A stretch of DNA of 64,000 nt from Planctomycetota bacterium. GTDB lineage: Bacteria > Planctomycetota > UBA1135 > GCA-002686595. Where the stretch lies: NCBI GenBank assembly GCA_020638835.1, contig JACKHV010000003.1, positions 62,001 to 126,000 of the forward strand. Direction: 5' to 3'. The translations under genes were made by a program, and so were the position numbers. The notes beneath the pieces are model-generated. The model saw only the letters and a list, made by a program, of their open reading frames with translations. It was not told the origin of the DNA and made no database searches. Position 1 is the first letter of the stretch; the number at the start of each line of letters is the position of its first letter. This document shows positions 8,830 to 16,838 of the stretch, piece by piece.

Positions 8830-9243
8830 GCAAAGTGCGCGCCAAGTGCCGAACCCGAGCGAGGCACCATCGAGAGACCACGACGGTTCGCGTGAGCCGG
8901 TCAGCTCTACCGCGCATCGGTAAGACTTGCCGATCCGAGACTTGGACGGTGTGCGCTGTGCGGCTGCAGCGGCCCGAAGTGCGCCGATCCGCACTTGGTA
9001 CGCGAATTGCCGAATCGGAAGCCCGAAGACTCGCCCCCCCGATCTCCGAGGGCTCGAAACTCGGTGTTCTTCGGACTCGGACGTGCCCCCCACGAAGCGT
9101 CTCGATCGGCTCCGGTCGATCGGGCCGCCGAGGGTCCTCGAGGGACGGGGGGCGAGGCTTCACTCTCGACGGCGGCGACCCGCGGAACCTCTCTGGCCGC
9201 GATCGCCGCCGCTCCCAACCTCTCTCGATCCCAGCCTGCGCGC
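8830..9243. other. 414-bp divergent regulatory region
   Basis: No gene is supported here. The region separates the YceI-lipoprotein-PKS genes from the FAD oxidoreductase gene. It is rich in CCGAT/ATCGG words: a near-perfect 19-bp palindrome at 8916-8934, two direct repeats of the type CCGATCCG-ACTTGG starting near 8931 and 8985, and CCGAATCGG near 9014. CAGCCT ends 6 nt before the ATG at 9244, with the same geometry as stronger -10 candidates elsewhere in the window. Confidence 0.5.
8916..8934. repeat. 19-bp near-perfect inverted repeat, operator candidate
   Basis: ATCGGTAAG and CTTGCCGAT flank a central A, with one mismatch in nine pairs. The size and symmetry fit a dimeric repressor site. 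It lies between the divergent polyketide synthase operon and FAD oxidoreductase gene. Confidence 0.4.
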
Positions 9244-10542
9244 ATGAGAGCCACCTTCGACTACGACGTACTGATCGCCGGTGCCGGTCCCGCGGGAGCG
9301 CACACCGCGCTGCGCTTGGCCCGTGCGGGATGGCGAGTCGGACTGCTCGACATGCGGCGCTTCCCGCGCAAGAAGGCCTGTGGCGAGTTCCTGAGTCCCG
9401 CATGCGTGCCGATGCTCGAGGATCTCGGCCTGCTCGAAGGTCTGCTGGCGAGCGGCGCGCGCCGCGTCAGCGGGATGCAGCTCTACGCCCCGCGGAGCTG
9501 CGCGCACGGACACTTCGTGACGATCGGTCCCTACCGACCGGGCGCGCACGAGGGGCAGCACGGATTCGGCTTGGGCATCCGACGCGAGGTGCTGGACGAG
9601 CAGGCCGTGCGCGCCGCGGAGCGGCAGTCCGGCATCACCTGCATGCTCGGATGGCGCGTGCACTACGCGACGCAGGACGAGAGCGGTCGAGTCTCCGGAC
9701 TCTCTGTCTCGAATCCGGACGGGAAGCGCCTGCAGCTGACGGCGCGCTTCGTGGTCGCGGCCGACGGACCGCGCAGCCGCGTGGCCGGCAGCTTGGCCTG
9801 GACGAACAAGTGGCGCGGGCAGGAACGCTTCGCGCTGATCGCGCGCTTCCACGGGGTCGAGTCCACGACCGAGGCGCACGTGCAGGTGCTGGACGGCGGC
9901 GACTACTTCGCGGCTTGCCCGATCGACTCGGGGATCTTCACCGCGAACCTGGTCGTCGACCGCGAGGCGCTGGCCGGCGGCAACCGCTCGCTGGACGCGT
10001 TGTTCGCCGAGCGCTTGGACCGCGCGCCCGCGCTGCAGGCGAAACTCGCCTACGCCGAGCTCGTCGAGCCGATCTCCGCCTGCGGGCCGCTGCGCACGAT
10101 GACGCGCCGGACCAGCGGTCCGGGAGTCGCGCTCGTCGGTGACGCGTGCGGCTTCGTCGATCCCTTCACCGGCGAAGGCATGTTCTTCGCCATGCGGGGC
10201 GCGCAGCTGCTCGCCGAAGAGGTCCATGCCTTCCTGAGCGGGAAACGCAGCGAGCGTTCCGCGCTCCGTCGCTACGAGCAGGCGCGTCGCCGCGAGTTCG
10301 GACCGCGCTACGGACTGGCCAAGCTGCTCCAGCGCGGCCTGCGTCGCCGCGGCGTCGCCGACCGCGTCGTCCGGACGCTGGGCCGCTGGCCGCGACTCTG
10401 CGACCTCGTCCTGGGCCTGACCGGCGACTACGTGCCGCCCTCGGGCTTGCTCTCGCCGCTCGTTTGGCGCAGCGTGTTGGGAACGGCGAACCGCGTGCCC
10501 GTGCACGACGCTGCGTCCGATCCGGGACTCGTCCGGTACTAG
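9244..10542 (+). CDS. FAD-dependent oxidoreductase, geranylgeranyl reductase / hydroxylase type
   Basis: This protein has 432 residues. The N-terminal Rossmann motif (VLIAGAGPAGAHTALRLARAG, GxGxxG at 13-18), the KKACGEFLSP segment, ADGPRSRV (DG motif) and VALVGDACGFVDPFTGEGMF (second FAD motif, GD) define the geranylgeranyl-reductase/p-hydroxybenzoate-hydroxylase superfamily. The C-xx-EFLSP segment is typical of the reductase branch. Beside the type III synthase it would reduce or hydroxylate the polyketide lipid, the position SrsC takes in Streptomyces. Which of the two reactions it performs cannot be decided here. It is transcribed divergently from the YceI-PKS genes. The ATG at 9244 is chosen because the FAD fold starts right after it. 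Confidence 0.85.
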   Translation: MRATFDYDVLIAGAGPAGAHTALRLARAGWRVGLLDMRRFPRKKACGEFLSPACVPMLEDLGLLEGLLASGARRVSGMQLYAPRSCAHGHFVTIGPYRPGAHEGQHGFGLGIRREVLDEQAVRAAERQSGITCMLGWRVHYATQDESGRVSGLSVSNPDGKRLQLTARFVVAADGPRSRVAGSLAWTNKWRGQERFALIARFHGVESTTEAHVQVLDGGDYFAACPIDSGIFTANLVVDREALAGGNRSLDALFAERLDRAPALQAKLAYAELVEPISACGPLRTMTRRTSGPGVALVGDACGFVDPFTGEGMFFAMRGAQLLAEEVHAFLSGKRSERSALRRYEQARRREFGPRYGLAKLLQRGLRRRGVADRVVRTLGRWPRLCDLVLGLTGDYVPPSGLLSPLVWRSVLGTANRVPVHDAASDPGLVRY

Positions 10543-10587
10543 GCTCGTTCGAGCGCCGCGAGTGATCGCCTCGCGACGAGTGGCCCG

Positions 10588-12123
10588 GTGCGCCGACGGG
10601 TTCCGCAGCACCCAGCACCCCAGCGCTTGAAGTCCTTCCGAACACTCACCGCGCGCTTCGGCTCGCTCTACGCTTCCGTCATCGCGATCGTCATCGGCGT
10701 CTGCGTCGTGTCCGTGCTGCAGTTGGCGCAGCTGCGGAACGACGCTGATCGCGTGATGGAGGAGGCGCGAGAGCAGAACGTCCTGGCGCGCGCGCTGTCG
10801 GGCGTGTCGGCGGTGCAGGGCATCTTCGAGTCCCCCGACGCCCTCGAGCCTGAGGCGACGGAACAGGTCCACGAGCTCTTGCAGAGCAGCATCGGCGAGT
10901 TGAGCGAGCTCGAGGACTACCCCGACGACCCTTCTCGTCGCGAACACCAGGACGAAGAGGCGCTGCACAGCACGCGCTTGCGCCGAAAGCTGCAGCAGGT
11001 GCTCGAGCTGACCCCGATCCTCGGCGAGGCTGCGGGCCGAGAACGCGCCGACCAGCTGCTGCGCAGCTCCCGGCAGGACGCGGAGATCCTGCGGACGGAG
11101 GCGATGGAGGAGGCGCAGCAGGCGAACCAGGACTTGGAGCGCCGGGCCGGGGCGATGAATGTCGTGTTGCTCGGCACGCTGCTCACCGCGGGAGCGCTGC
11201 TCGCGCTCGCGTTCCGCTTCGTGCAGTCCGGCGTCGTGCGTCCGATCCGCCTCGTCAAGGAAGGGGCGGAGCGCTTCGGCACCGGCGAGCTCGAGCACCG
11301 CGTGCAGATCGTGCACGCCGACGAGATCGGTGACCTCGCGAAGTCGTTGAACCGCATGGCGGACCAGCTGGCGGACGCGCAGGAACACCTCGAGGAACGC
11401 GTCCGTGCCCGGACGCGCGAGTTCCTGCGAGCGGCGAGGCTCGCCGATCTCGGCGTGCTGGCGTCCGGCATCGCGCACGAGATCAACACGCCGCTCGCGT
11501 CGATTGCCAGCTGCGCCGACGGCTTGCAGCGCCGGCTGCGTGAAGATCGGCTGCCGCAGGACCTGCTCGCTGAGTACGTCGACACCATCGGTCGCGAGGT
11601 CTACCGCGCCCGCGGGATCACGACTCGCATGCTCGCGCTCGTGCGCCAGGAACCCAGCAAGCTGTCCAGTGTCTCGCTGAAGCTGATCCTCGACCAGGCG
11701 GAGACCGCGCTCGCGCACCGCGCCAGCCAGCGCGACGTCAAGATCGTCTCGCGCGCGCCGGCGGACGACGTGCAGCTGCACGTGAACGGCGGCGAGCTCG
11801 TGCAAGTGATCGTCAACCTGCTGTCGAACGCGATGGACGCGTCGCCGGCCGGCTCGGAAGTCGCGTTGGACGCGAGCGTCGAAGGCGCGAAGCTGCTGCT
11901 GAAGGTGACCGACCGCGGGCCGGGAATCCCCGAGGCGGACCTGGACCGCATCTTCGAGCCCTTCTTCACGACGAAGGCGCCCGGCGAGGGCACGGGGCTC
12001 GGGCTCGCGCTCGTCTGCACGATGGTCGAGTCGCACGGCGGGCAGGTGCGCGTCGAGAGCGCCGTCGGCGAAGGCAGCGAGTTCACCGTGCGGCTCCCGA
12101 TCGACTGGAGGCGCGACGCATGA
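10588..12123 (+). CDS. membrane sensor histidine kinase
   Basis: This protein has 511 residues. It has a transmembrane helix (about 26-48), an acidic helical sensor region (50-188), a second helix (191-212), a HAMP domain (213-265), HisKA with phospho-acceptor His297 in ASGIAHEINTPL, and HATPase_c with N, G1 (DRGPGIPEADLD) and G2 (GTGLGLAL) boxes. The stop overlaps the start of the adjacent sigma54 activator (ATGA), so the two form a two-component pair of NtrB/ZraS type. The start is taken at GTG 10588; a TTG at 10627 is the alternative. TAGGCT at 10540-10545, overlapping the previous gene's stop codon, is the likely -10. The signal is unknown. Confidence 0.88.
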   Translation: MRRRVPQHPAPQRLKSFRTLTARFGSLYASVIAIVIGVCVVSVLQLAQLRNDADRVMEEAREQNVLARALSGVSAVQGIFESPDALEPEATEQVHELLQSSIGELSELEDYPDDPSRREHQDEEALHSTRLRRKLQQVLELTPILGEAAGRERADQLLRSSRQDAEILRTEAMEEAQQANQDLERRAGAMNVVLLGTLLTAGALLALAFRFVQSGVVRPIRLVKEGAERFGTGELEHRVQIVHADEIGDLAKSLNRMADQLADAQEHLEERVRARTREFLRAARLADLGVLASGIAHEINTPLASIASCADGLQRRLREDRLPQDLLAEYVDTIGREVYRARGITTRMLALVRQEPSKLSSVSLKLILDQAETALAHRASQRDVKIVSRAPADDVQLHVNGGELVQVIVNLLSNAMDASPAGSEVALDASVEGAKLLLKVTDRGPGIPEADLDRIFEPFFTTKAPGEGTGLGLALVCTMVESHGGQVRVESAVGEGSEFTVRLPIDWRRDA

Positions 12124-13481
12124 AGACGCGGCTCCTGTTCGTCGACGACGACGAGACCTTCCGCGGCGTGCTGCACCGCGAGCTGGTGGGCTTCGGCTAC
12201 GAAGTCGAGAGCTTCGCGCATGCGGAAGCGGCGCTCGAGTACCTGCGCTCGAACCGCGTCGAGGTCGCGCTGCTCGACCTGCGCCTGCCCGGCATGGACG
12301 GACTCGCGTTGTTGCGCGAGGTCAGCGGACTCGACCCTGAGCTCCCGGTGATCATCCTCACAGGACACGGGTCGTTCCCCGACGCGGTCTCGGCGATGCG
12401 CTCCGGCGCCTTCGACTTCCTCGGCAAGCCCGTGCCGCTCGACGAGCTGGAGCTGGCGCTGGAACGTGCCGTCGAGCACGGAGCGCTGCGCCGACGGAAC
12501 CGCCTGCTCCGGAAGCTGATCGACCGCGAGGTCGCGCCCGAGATCGTCGGAGAGAGCGCCGCGATCCGCGAGCTACGGGAGTCGATCAAGCGCGTCGCGC
12601 CGACGGACGTGCGCGTGTTGATCCAGGGCGAGAGCGGCACGGGCAAGGAACTCGTCGCGCGCGCGATCCACGAGGCCAGCGCGCGGCGCGAGGCGGCCTT
12701 CGTGGTCGTCAACTGCGCCGCGATCCCCGCGGAGCTGTTCGAGAGCGAGCTGTTCGGTCACAGCCGTGGCGCGTTCACGGGCGCCGGCCAGCGTCGGCTC
12801 GGTCTGATCGAACTCGCCGAGGGCGGGACGCTGTTCCTCGACGAGGTCGGAGAGCTGCCGCTCGCGCTGCAACCCGCGTTGTTGCGGGCCGTGCAGTTCG
12901 GCGAGTATCGACCGCTCGGCGCGGAGCGCGCCGAACACGCCGACGTCCGCTTCCTGACCGCGACCAATCGTGACCTGCAGATCGCCGTCGACCGCGGTGA
13001 GTTCCGCGAGGACCTCTACCACCGCGTCGCTTCGCTGACGATCCACGTCCCGCCGCTGCGCGAGCGCGGGAGTGACGTGCAGCTGCTCGCGCAACGCCTC
13101 CTCGCCGCGCACAACGCCAACCAGTCGACCGGCGGTTCCCGGACGTTCACCGAGGCGGCGCTCGAACGCCTGCAGGCGCACGACTGGACCGGGAACGTCC
13201 GCGAGCTCGAGAACGTGGTCGTCCGACTCGTCACGCTCGTCGACAGCGACCGGATCGAAGCGGCCGACGTCGACCGCCACCTGCGGCCGATGGGGCGCCG
13301 CGAGGCCGGAGGTCTTCCGAGCTTGGACCTCGAGACGCTCGAGCGCAGCGCCATCGTGCAGGCCCTGACGCGACACGCCGGCAACCGCGGACGGGCCGCT
13401 GCCGAGCTCGGTGTCGCGACGAAGACGCTCTACAACAAGATCCGTCACCACGACATCGCGGCGTCCGAGTGGGGCGGATAG
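12120..13481 (+). CDS. sigma54-dependent response regulator (NtrC family)
   Basis: This protein has 453 residues. The receiver domain shows the acidic pocket (VDDDE, 8-12), phospho-acceptor Asp53 and Lys103. The AAA+ domain has Walker A GESGTGKE (170-177), the sigma54 contact loop GAFTGA (217-222), a Walker B TLFLDEVGEL and an arginine-bearing RFLTATNRDL region. A Fis-type helix-turn-helix ends the protein (GNRGRAAAELGVATKTLYNKI). It should activate sigma54 promoters when phosphorylated by the kinase encoded just upstream. Targets are not evident; no clear -24/-12 promoter was spotted next to it. Confidence 0.93.
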   Translation: MKTRLLFVDDDETFRGVLHRELVGFGYEVESFAHAEAALEYLRSNRVEVALLDLRLPGMDGLALLREVSGLDPELPVIILTGHGSFPDAVSAMRSGAFDFLGKPVPLDELELALERAVEHGALRRRNRLLRKLIDREVAPEIVGESAAIRELRESIKRVAPTDVRVLIQGESGTGKELVARAIHEASARREAAFVVVNCAAIPAELFESELFGHSRGAFTGAGQRRLGLIELAEGGTLFLDEVGELPLALQPALLRAVQFGEYRPLGAERAEHADVRFLTATNRDLQIAVDRGEFREDLYHRVASLTIHVPPLRERGSDVQLLAQRLLAAHNANQSTGGSRTFTEAALERLQAHDWTGNVRELENVVVRLVTLVDSDRIEAADVDRHLRPMGRREAGGLPSLDLETLERSAIVQALTRHAGNRGRAAAELGVATKTLYNKIRHHDIAASEWGG

Positions 13482-13493
13482 CGCACGAGCGCG

Positions 13494-13522
13494 TTGATCG
13501 CGCGGTTGTCGGCGCCTAGGCT
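13494..13522 (+). promoter_or_regulatory. promoter TTGATC-N17-TAGGCT
   Basis: TTGATC (13494-13499) and TAGGCT (13517-13522) are separated by exactly 17 nt. The -10 ends 11 nt before the GTG start at 13534. This is the best-formed sigma70-type promoter near a gene start in the window. Confidence 0.6.
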
Positions 13523-13533
13523 GCTCGCCGATC

Positions 13534-14691
13534 GTGCGACAAGTCTTCGAAACAATCGCCGCCTCGAGGCGCAGCGTGCTGCTCGCCGCGGCCTGCACCC
13601 TCGCCGCGGCGTGCAAGTCCAAGCCGCCGGCGACCCCCGCGCCGGCTCCGCTCGAGGTGCTGATCCCGGCCGCGCAGGATCGCGTGCCGTGGGAACCGCC
13701 CGAGCCGGACGAGAGCGCGGACGACTGGATCCGCCTGACCTCGGGCGAGTGGTTGCGCGGGGACATCGAAGTCATGCGGCGCGACAAGCTCGAGTTCGAC
13801 AGCGAGGAACTCGACACGCTGATCCTCGACTGGGACGACGTCGTCGAGGTGCGCACGACGCGCTCGATGACGCTCGGCCTGTCGAACCGGCGCGTCGTCA
13901 CGGGCACCTTGCTCGTCAAGGGTGACGACGTGGGCGTGCGCGGCGCGGAGGTCGTCTACTTCCACCGCAACGAGCTGCTCTCCATCATCCCGGGGACTCC
14001 GAGCGAGCTGAACTACTGGTCGGGGAAGATCGGGATCTCCACGACGATGCGCCGCGGCAACACGAACCAGACCGACGGCGCGGCGGACCTGCGCGTGCTG
14101 CGCCGTTCGCCCGAGTCGCGGACCGAGCTCAAGTACAACGGCACGCTGACGCGCGTGGAGGGCATGGAGACTTCCAACGCGCACCGCCTCGACGGCCGCT
14201 GGGACCGCTTCCTCAGCCACCGTTTCTTCGTCACGCCGCTGTTCTTCGAGGCGACGCAGGATCGCTTCCAGAACATCTACCTGCGCTTCACGCCCGGCAG
14301 CGGCGTCGGATACCAGCTCGTCGACCGCGGCACGCTCGAGTGGGACGTCGACGCGGGCCTCGGTTACCAGCTGATTCGTTACGACTCCGTCGAGCCCGGC
14401 GAGCCGACGCGTCAGGAGTCGGCGGCGGCCCTGCTCGGCACTTCGCTCAGCGCCGACGTCACCGAGAAGGTCGAAGTGCTGTTCGACTACCGCGTCCAGG
14501 CAGCGTTCAGCGGGGACGTCGGGACGAACCAGCACGCGAAGTTGACGATCTCCGTCGACCTTCTCTCGGACCTCGACCTCGACGTCTCGTTCATCTGGGA
14601 CCACGTGGGCAAGCCGGTCACCGACGCGAACGGCGTGACGCCGAGCCCCGACGACTACCGCATCCAAGCGGGCTTCGGCTGGAGCTTCTGA
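13534..14691 (+). CDS. DUF481-family outer-membrane protein, lipoprotein-like leader
   Basis: This protein has 385 residues. A leader with two possible lipobox cysteines (Cys21, Cys27; LAAAC) is followed by a short beta domain (DDWIRLTSGEWLRGDIEVMRRD, the arrangement often fused to DUF481), then a C-terminal barrel from about residue 165. The barrel carries WSGKIGISTTMRRGNTNQTD and the family's R-xx-xxGxGYQL segment, ending on an aromatic Phe in GFGWSF as barrel proteins do. DUF481 proteins are salt-induced outer-membrane barrels of unknown role. The GTG start fits the promoter 11 nt upstream; no ribosome site is visible, consistent with a leaderless mRNA. Confidence 0.8.
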   Translation: MRQVFETIAASRRSVLLAAACTLAAACKSKPPATPAPAPLEVLIPAAQDRVPWEPPEPDESADDWIRLTSGEWLRGDIEVMRRDKLEFDSEELDTLILDWDDVVEVRTTRSMTLGLSNRRVVTGTLLVKGDDVGVRGAEVVYFHRNELLSIIPGTPSELNYWSGKIGISTTMRRGNTNQTDGAADLRVLRRSPESRTELKYNGTLTRVEGMETSNAHRLDGRWDRFLSHRFFVTPLFFEATQDRFQNIYLRFTPGSGVGYQLVDRGTLEWDVDAGLGYQLIRYDSVEPGEPTRQESAAALLGTSLSADVTEKVEVLFDYRVQAAFSGDVGTNQHAKLTISVDLLSDLDLDVSFIWDHVGKPVTDANGVTPSPDDYRIQAGFGWSF

Positions 14692-14887
14692 CGCGCCGCG
14701 GCGTCGTCCTCGCGCGCCGCTTGACAGCTCCTCCGGACGCGTCGAGAATCCTCCTCGGCGACCATCTCGCGCCGAACTCCTTGACGACCCGCCGTCCCGG
14801 GTCGCCCGCGGGAGCAAAGGGGGGCTCGAACCCTCGGGATGCGCGCAGTCCTTTCCGATCACCATTCGGCGGGGTCGTGCGATGGAC

Positions 14888-14923
14888 GGATCGCATGCCT
14901 CCGCATGCAGAATGGAACGATCC
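14888..14923. repeat. inverted repeat enclosing two GCATGC palindromes
   Basis: GGATCG (14888-14893) and CGATCC (14918-14923) flank a 24-nt interval containing GCATGC twice (14893-14898 and 14903-14908). It lies immediately before the start chosen for the BtrH-like gene and could be an operator or a translation-control hairpin. Confidence 0.3.
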
Positions 14924-14924
14924 G

Positions 14925-16238
14925 ATGACTCGAGGACGAAGCTTCAAACGTGAAGTGCGCGCGCGCATGGAGAAGACGGGCGAGCGGTACACCGCGGCTC
15001 GCGCGCGCATCTTGGCCAAGTGGGCGCCTACCGAAACGGCGGACGACGGTGCCTATCCCTTCTCTCCCGGCCTGTGCCGCGACACCGGCGCCGCGCGGAA
15101 CTGGTTGCACGCACTCGGTGTGCGGGAACTGTCCGGCGGAAAGCCGCTGAGCGAAGCGCTGCTGACCGGACTCTCAGGCGGCGTCGGCTTCCTGTACATG
15201 GTGTTCGAGTACAAGGGCCTGCCGCCGCTCCTGTCGGTCCTGACGCGCTACGACACCTGCGCCGACCAGTTCGTCATCGGCGGGCTGACGCGGCTCGGCA
15301 TCGACGCGCGCATCACCGAGACCACCAGCGCGAAGAAGGCACGCGCCGAGCTCGACGCGGCGCTCGAGGCGGGGACCGGCGCGCTGTGCGTCGTCGACTC
15401 CGTCACGCTCGCGCAGTCCGCGGCCGCGCGCGAGCTGACCGGAATGGTGCCGACCGTCGTCGCGGTCGTCGGTGAGGAGGGCGGCGAGCTGCTCGTCGAC
15501 TGCGGCGGCGCGGAGCCGCTGCGCACGGACCACGCGTCCTTCGCGAAGGCGCGCGCGGGCTACAAGAAGGCGAAGCACCGCATGCTGACCGCGCAGCGCG
15601 ATGCGCAGCCCAGCGACCTCGCGGGCGCGGTGCACGGCGCGGTCGACTCCTGCCTCGAGCGCTACGAGAACGCGCCCTTCAAGGGCTTCGCGTCGAACTT
15701 CGGCTTCGCCGGCATGGAGAAGTGGGCTCGGCTGCTCACCGACGAGCGCGATCCCAAGGGCTGGCCGCGCCTGTTCCCCGACGGCCGTGCCGCGTGTCTC
15801 GGGCTGCGTCGCGCGTTCGAGGGTCTCGAGCACGAGATGACCTCGACGGGCGCCGGGCGCTTCGCGTATGCGGACTTCCTGCGCGACGCCGCGCGCATCA
15901 CGGGCTGCGAGGCGTACGCCTCCGCGGCGGAGCGCTACGACGGAGCGGCGAAACGCTGGTCCGCCGTCGCGGAGTCGATCGCCGCGTGCGATGTGCGCGA
16001 GGTCCGCTCCGGCTGCGAGCTGCTCGACGCCTACTCCGAACTACTCGACGCGCAGGCGCCGAGCGCGGAGCGTGAGTCGTTGGCGGCGCGGCTGTCCGAC
16101 AGTTCGAAGGCGTGCGATCTGGACGTTCACGCCGCGCGGGCGATCTACGCGCAGCTGTCCGAACTCGTGCAGGAGGCGGTCGACACCGAACGGCAGGCGG
16201 TCGAGGCGCTCAGCGGCGCCGTGGCGGTACGCTCATGA
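14925..16238 (+). CDS. BtrH N-terminal / DUF4872-like protein
   Basis: This protein has about 437 residues. The first half resembles the BtrH N-terminal domain, a papain-like acyl-transfer fold: FSPGLCRDTGAARNWL near residue 45, GLSGGVGFLYMVFEYKG, and ALCVVDSVTLAQ / VAVVGEEGGELLVDCGG for the strand-rich half. The second half is helical, as in DUF4872. BtrH in butirosin biosynthesis transfers an acyl group from a carrier protein. No carrier protein or aminoglycoside genes are nearby, so the role here is unknown. The start is ambiguous between ATGs at 14895, 14925 and 14967; 14925 has a GGAA about 9 nt upstream. The next gene lies 54 nt downstream. Confidence 0.6.
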   Translation: MTRGRSFKREVRARMEKTGERYTAARARILAKWAPTETADDGAYPFSPGLCRDTGAARNWLHALGVRELSGGKPLSEALLTGLSGGVGFLYMVFEYKGLPPLLSVLTRYDTCADQFVIGGLTRLGIDARITETTSAKKARAELDAALEAGTGALCVVDSVTLAQSAAARELTGMVPTVVAVVGEEGGELLVDCGGAEPLRTDHASFAKARAGYKKAKHRMLTAQRDAQPSDLAGAVHGAVDSCLERYENAPFKGFASNFGFAGMEKWARLLTDERDPKGWPRLFPDGRAACLGLRRAFEGLEHEMTSTGAGRFAYADFLRDAARITGCEAYASAAERYDGAAKRWSAVAESIAACDVREVRSGCELLDAYSELLDAQAPSAERESLAARLSDSSKACDLDVHAARAIYAQLSELVQEAVDTERQAVEALSGAVAVRS

Positions 16239-16292
16239 GTCACACCACTGGAATCGAAGCCGCGGCCTCGCGGTTGCGAGAGGGGGCAGGAC

Positions 16293-16757
16293 ATGCTGCG
16301 TAAGATCCTCGGATTCGTGGCGGCCTTCGTGGTCGTCAACGTCGTCGTGATCGTCGGCTTCCTGGGAGGAGCGATCGTGCTCGGCTCCGAGCGCGTGTTG
16401 GAGCCCGGGGGCTACGACGCGAGCCTGCTCTGGCTGTTCGTCTCCTCGCTGATCGGACTCGTCGGAGCCTCTTGCGGCGGCGTCGCGTGTCAGGCGATCT
16501 CGAGGGATCGACGTGTCGCTGGCGTGCTCGCCGCGGTCATGTTCCTGTTCGGCGCCGCTGCCTTCTTCGCCGGCGCAGGTGCCCCGGAACCGCCGCCGCG
16601 TCCGGAGGGCGAGACGGGCTTCGCCGCGATCAAGGCCGCCGCGGAGCACGGGCGCGAACCGCTCTCCACGCGCGTATTGAATCCCTTGCTCGCCGTGGCG
16701 GGAGTGCTGGCCGGCGCCTCGATCGTCGCGCGGCAACAGGGCGCGCGTCGCGACTGA
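16293..16757 (+). CDS. four-helix membrane protein of unknown function
   Basis: This protein has 154 residues with four hydrophobic helices (about 4-28, 46-66, 77-95 and 133-148) and a proline-rich loop (PEPPPRPEGE) between helices three and four. The start is supported by a purine-rich stretch ending GGCAGGAC directly before the ATG. I do not recognise a family. It follows the BtrH-like gene by 54 nt on the same strand and ends just before a strong bidirectional terminator, so it is probably the last gene of that transcription unit. Confidence 0.6.
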   Translation: MLRKILGFVAAFVVVNVVVIVGFLGGAIVLGSERVLEPGGYDASLLWLFVSSLIGLVGASCGGVACQAISRDRRVAGVLAAVMFLFGAAAFFAGAGAPEPPPRPEGETGFAAIKAAAEHGREPLSTRVLNPLLAVAGVLAGASIVARQQGARRD

Positions 16758-16778
16758 CTCGACCTCGCTCCGAGAAGA

Positions 16779-16816
16779 AGGCGCCCCCTCTCCCGCGGGA
16801 GAAGGGGCGCCTTTCG
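16779..16816. terminator. bidirectional terminator between convergent genes
   Basis: AGGCGCCCC (16779-16787) pairs with GGGGCGCCT (16804-16812) with further pairing inside (CTCCCGCGGGAG), followed by TTTCGTTCG. It lies between the membrane protein gene (plus) and the HExxH gene (minus). Confidence 0.8.
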
Positions 16817-16838
16817 TTCGTCGAGGTGCTCGTCGGTG

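Noticed and set aside
9160..12036. A 958-codon open frame on the minus strand opposite the FAD oxidoreductase and histidine kinase genes
   Set aside because: It is a GC-rich shadow of well-supported plus-strand genes, with arginine- and leucine-biased translation and no recognisable domain.
14815..14850. A GGGTTCGAGCCC word on the minus strand resembling a tRNA T-arm
   Set aside because: The T-stem has a mismatch, and no matching acceptor, D-arm or anticodon arm is found in the neighbouring 80 nt.
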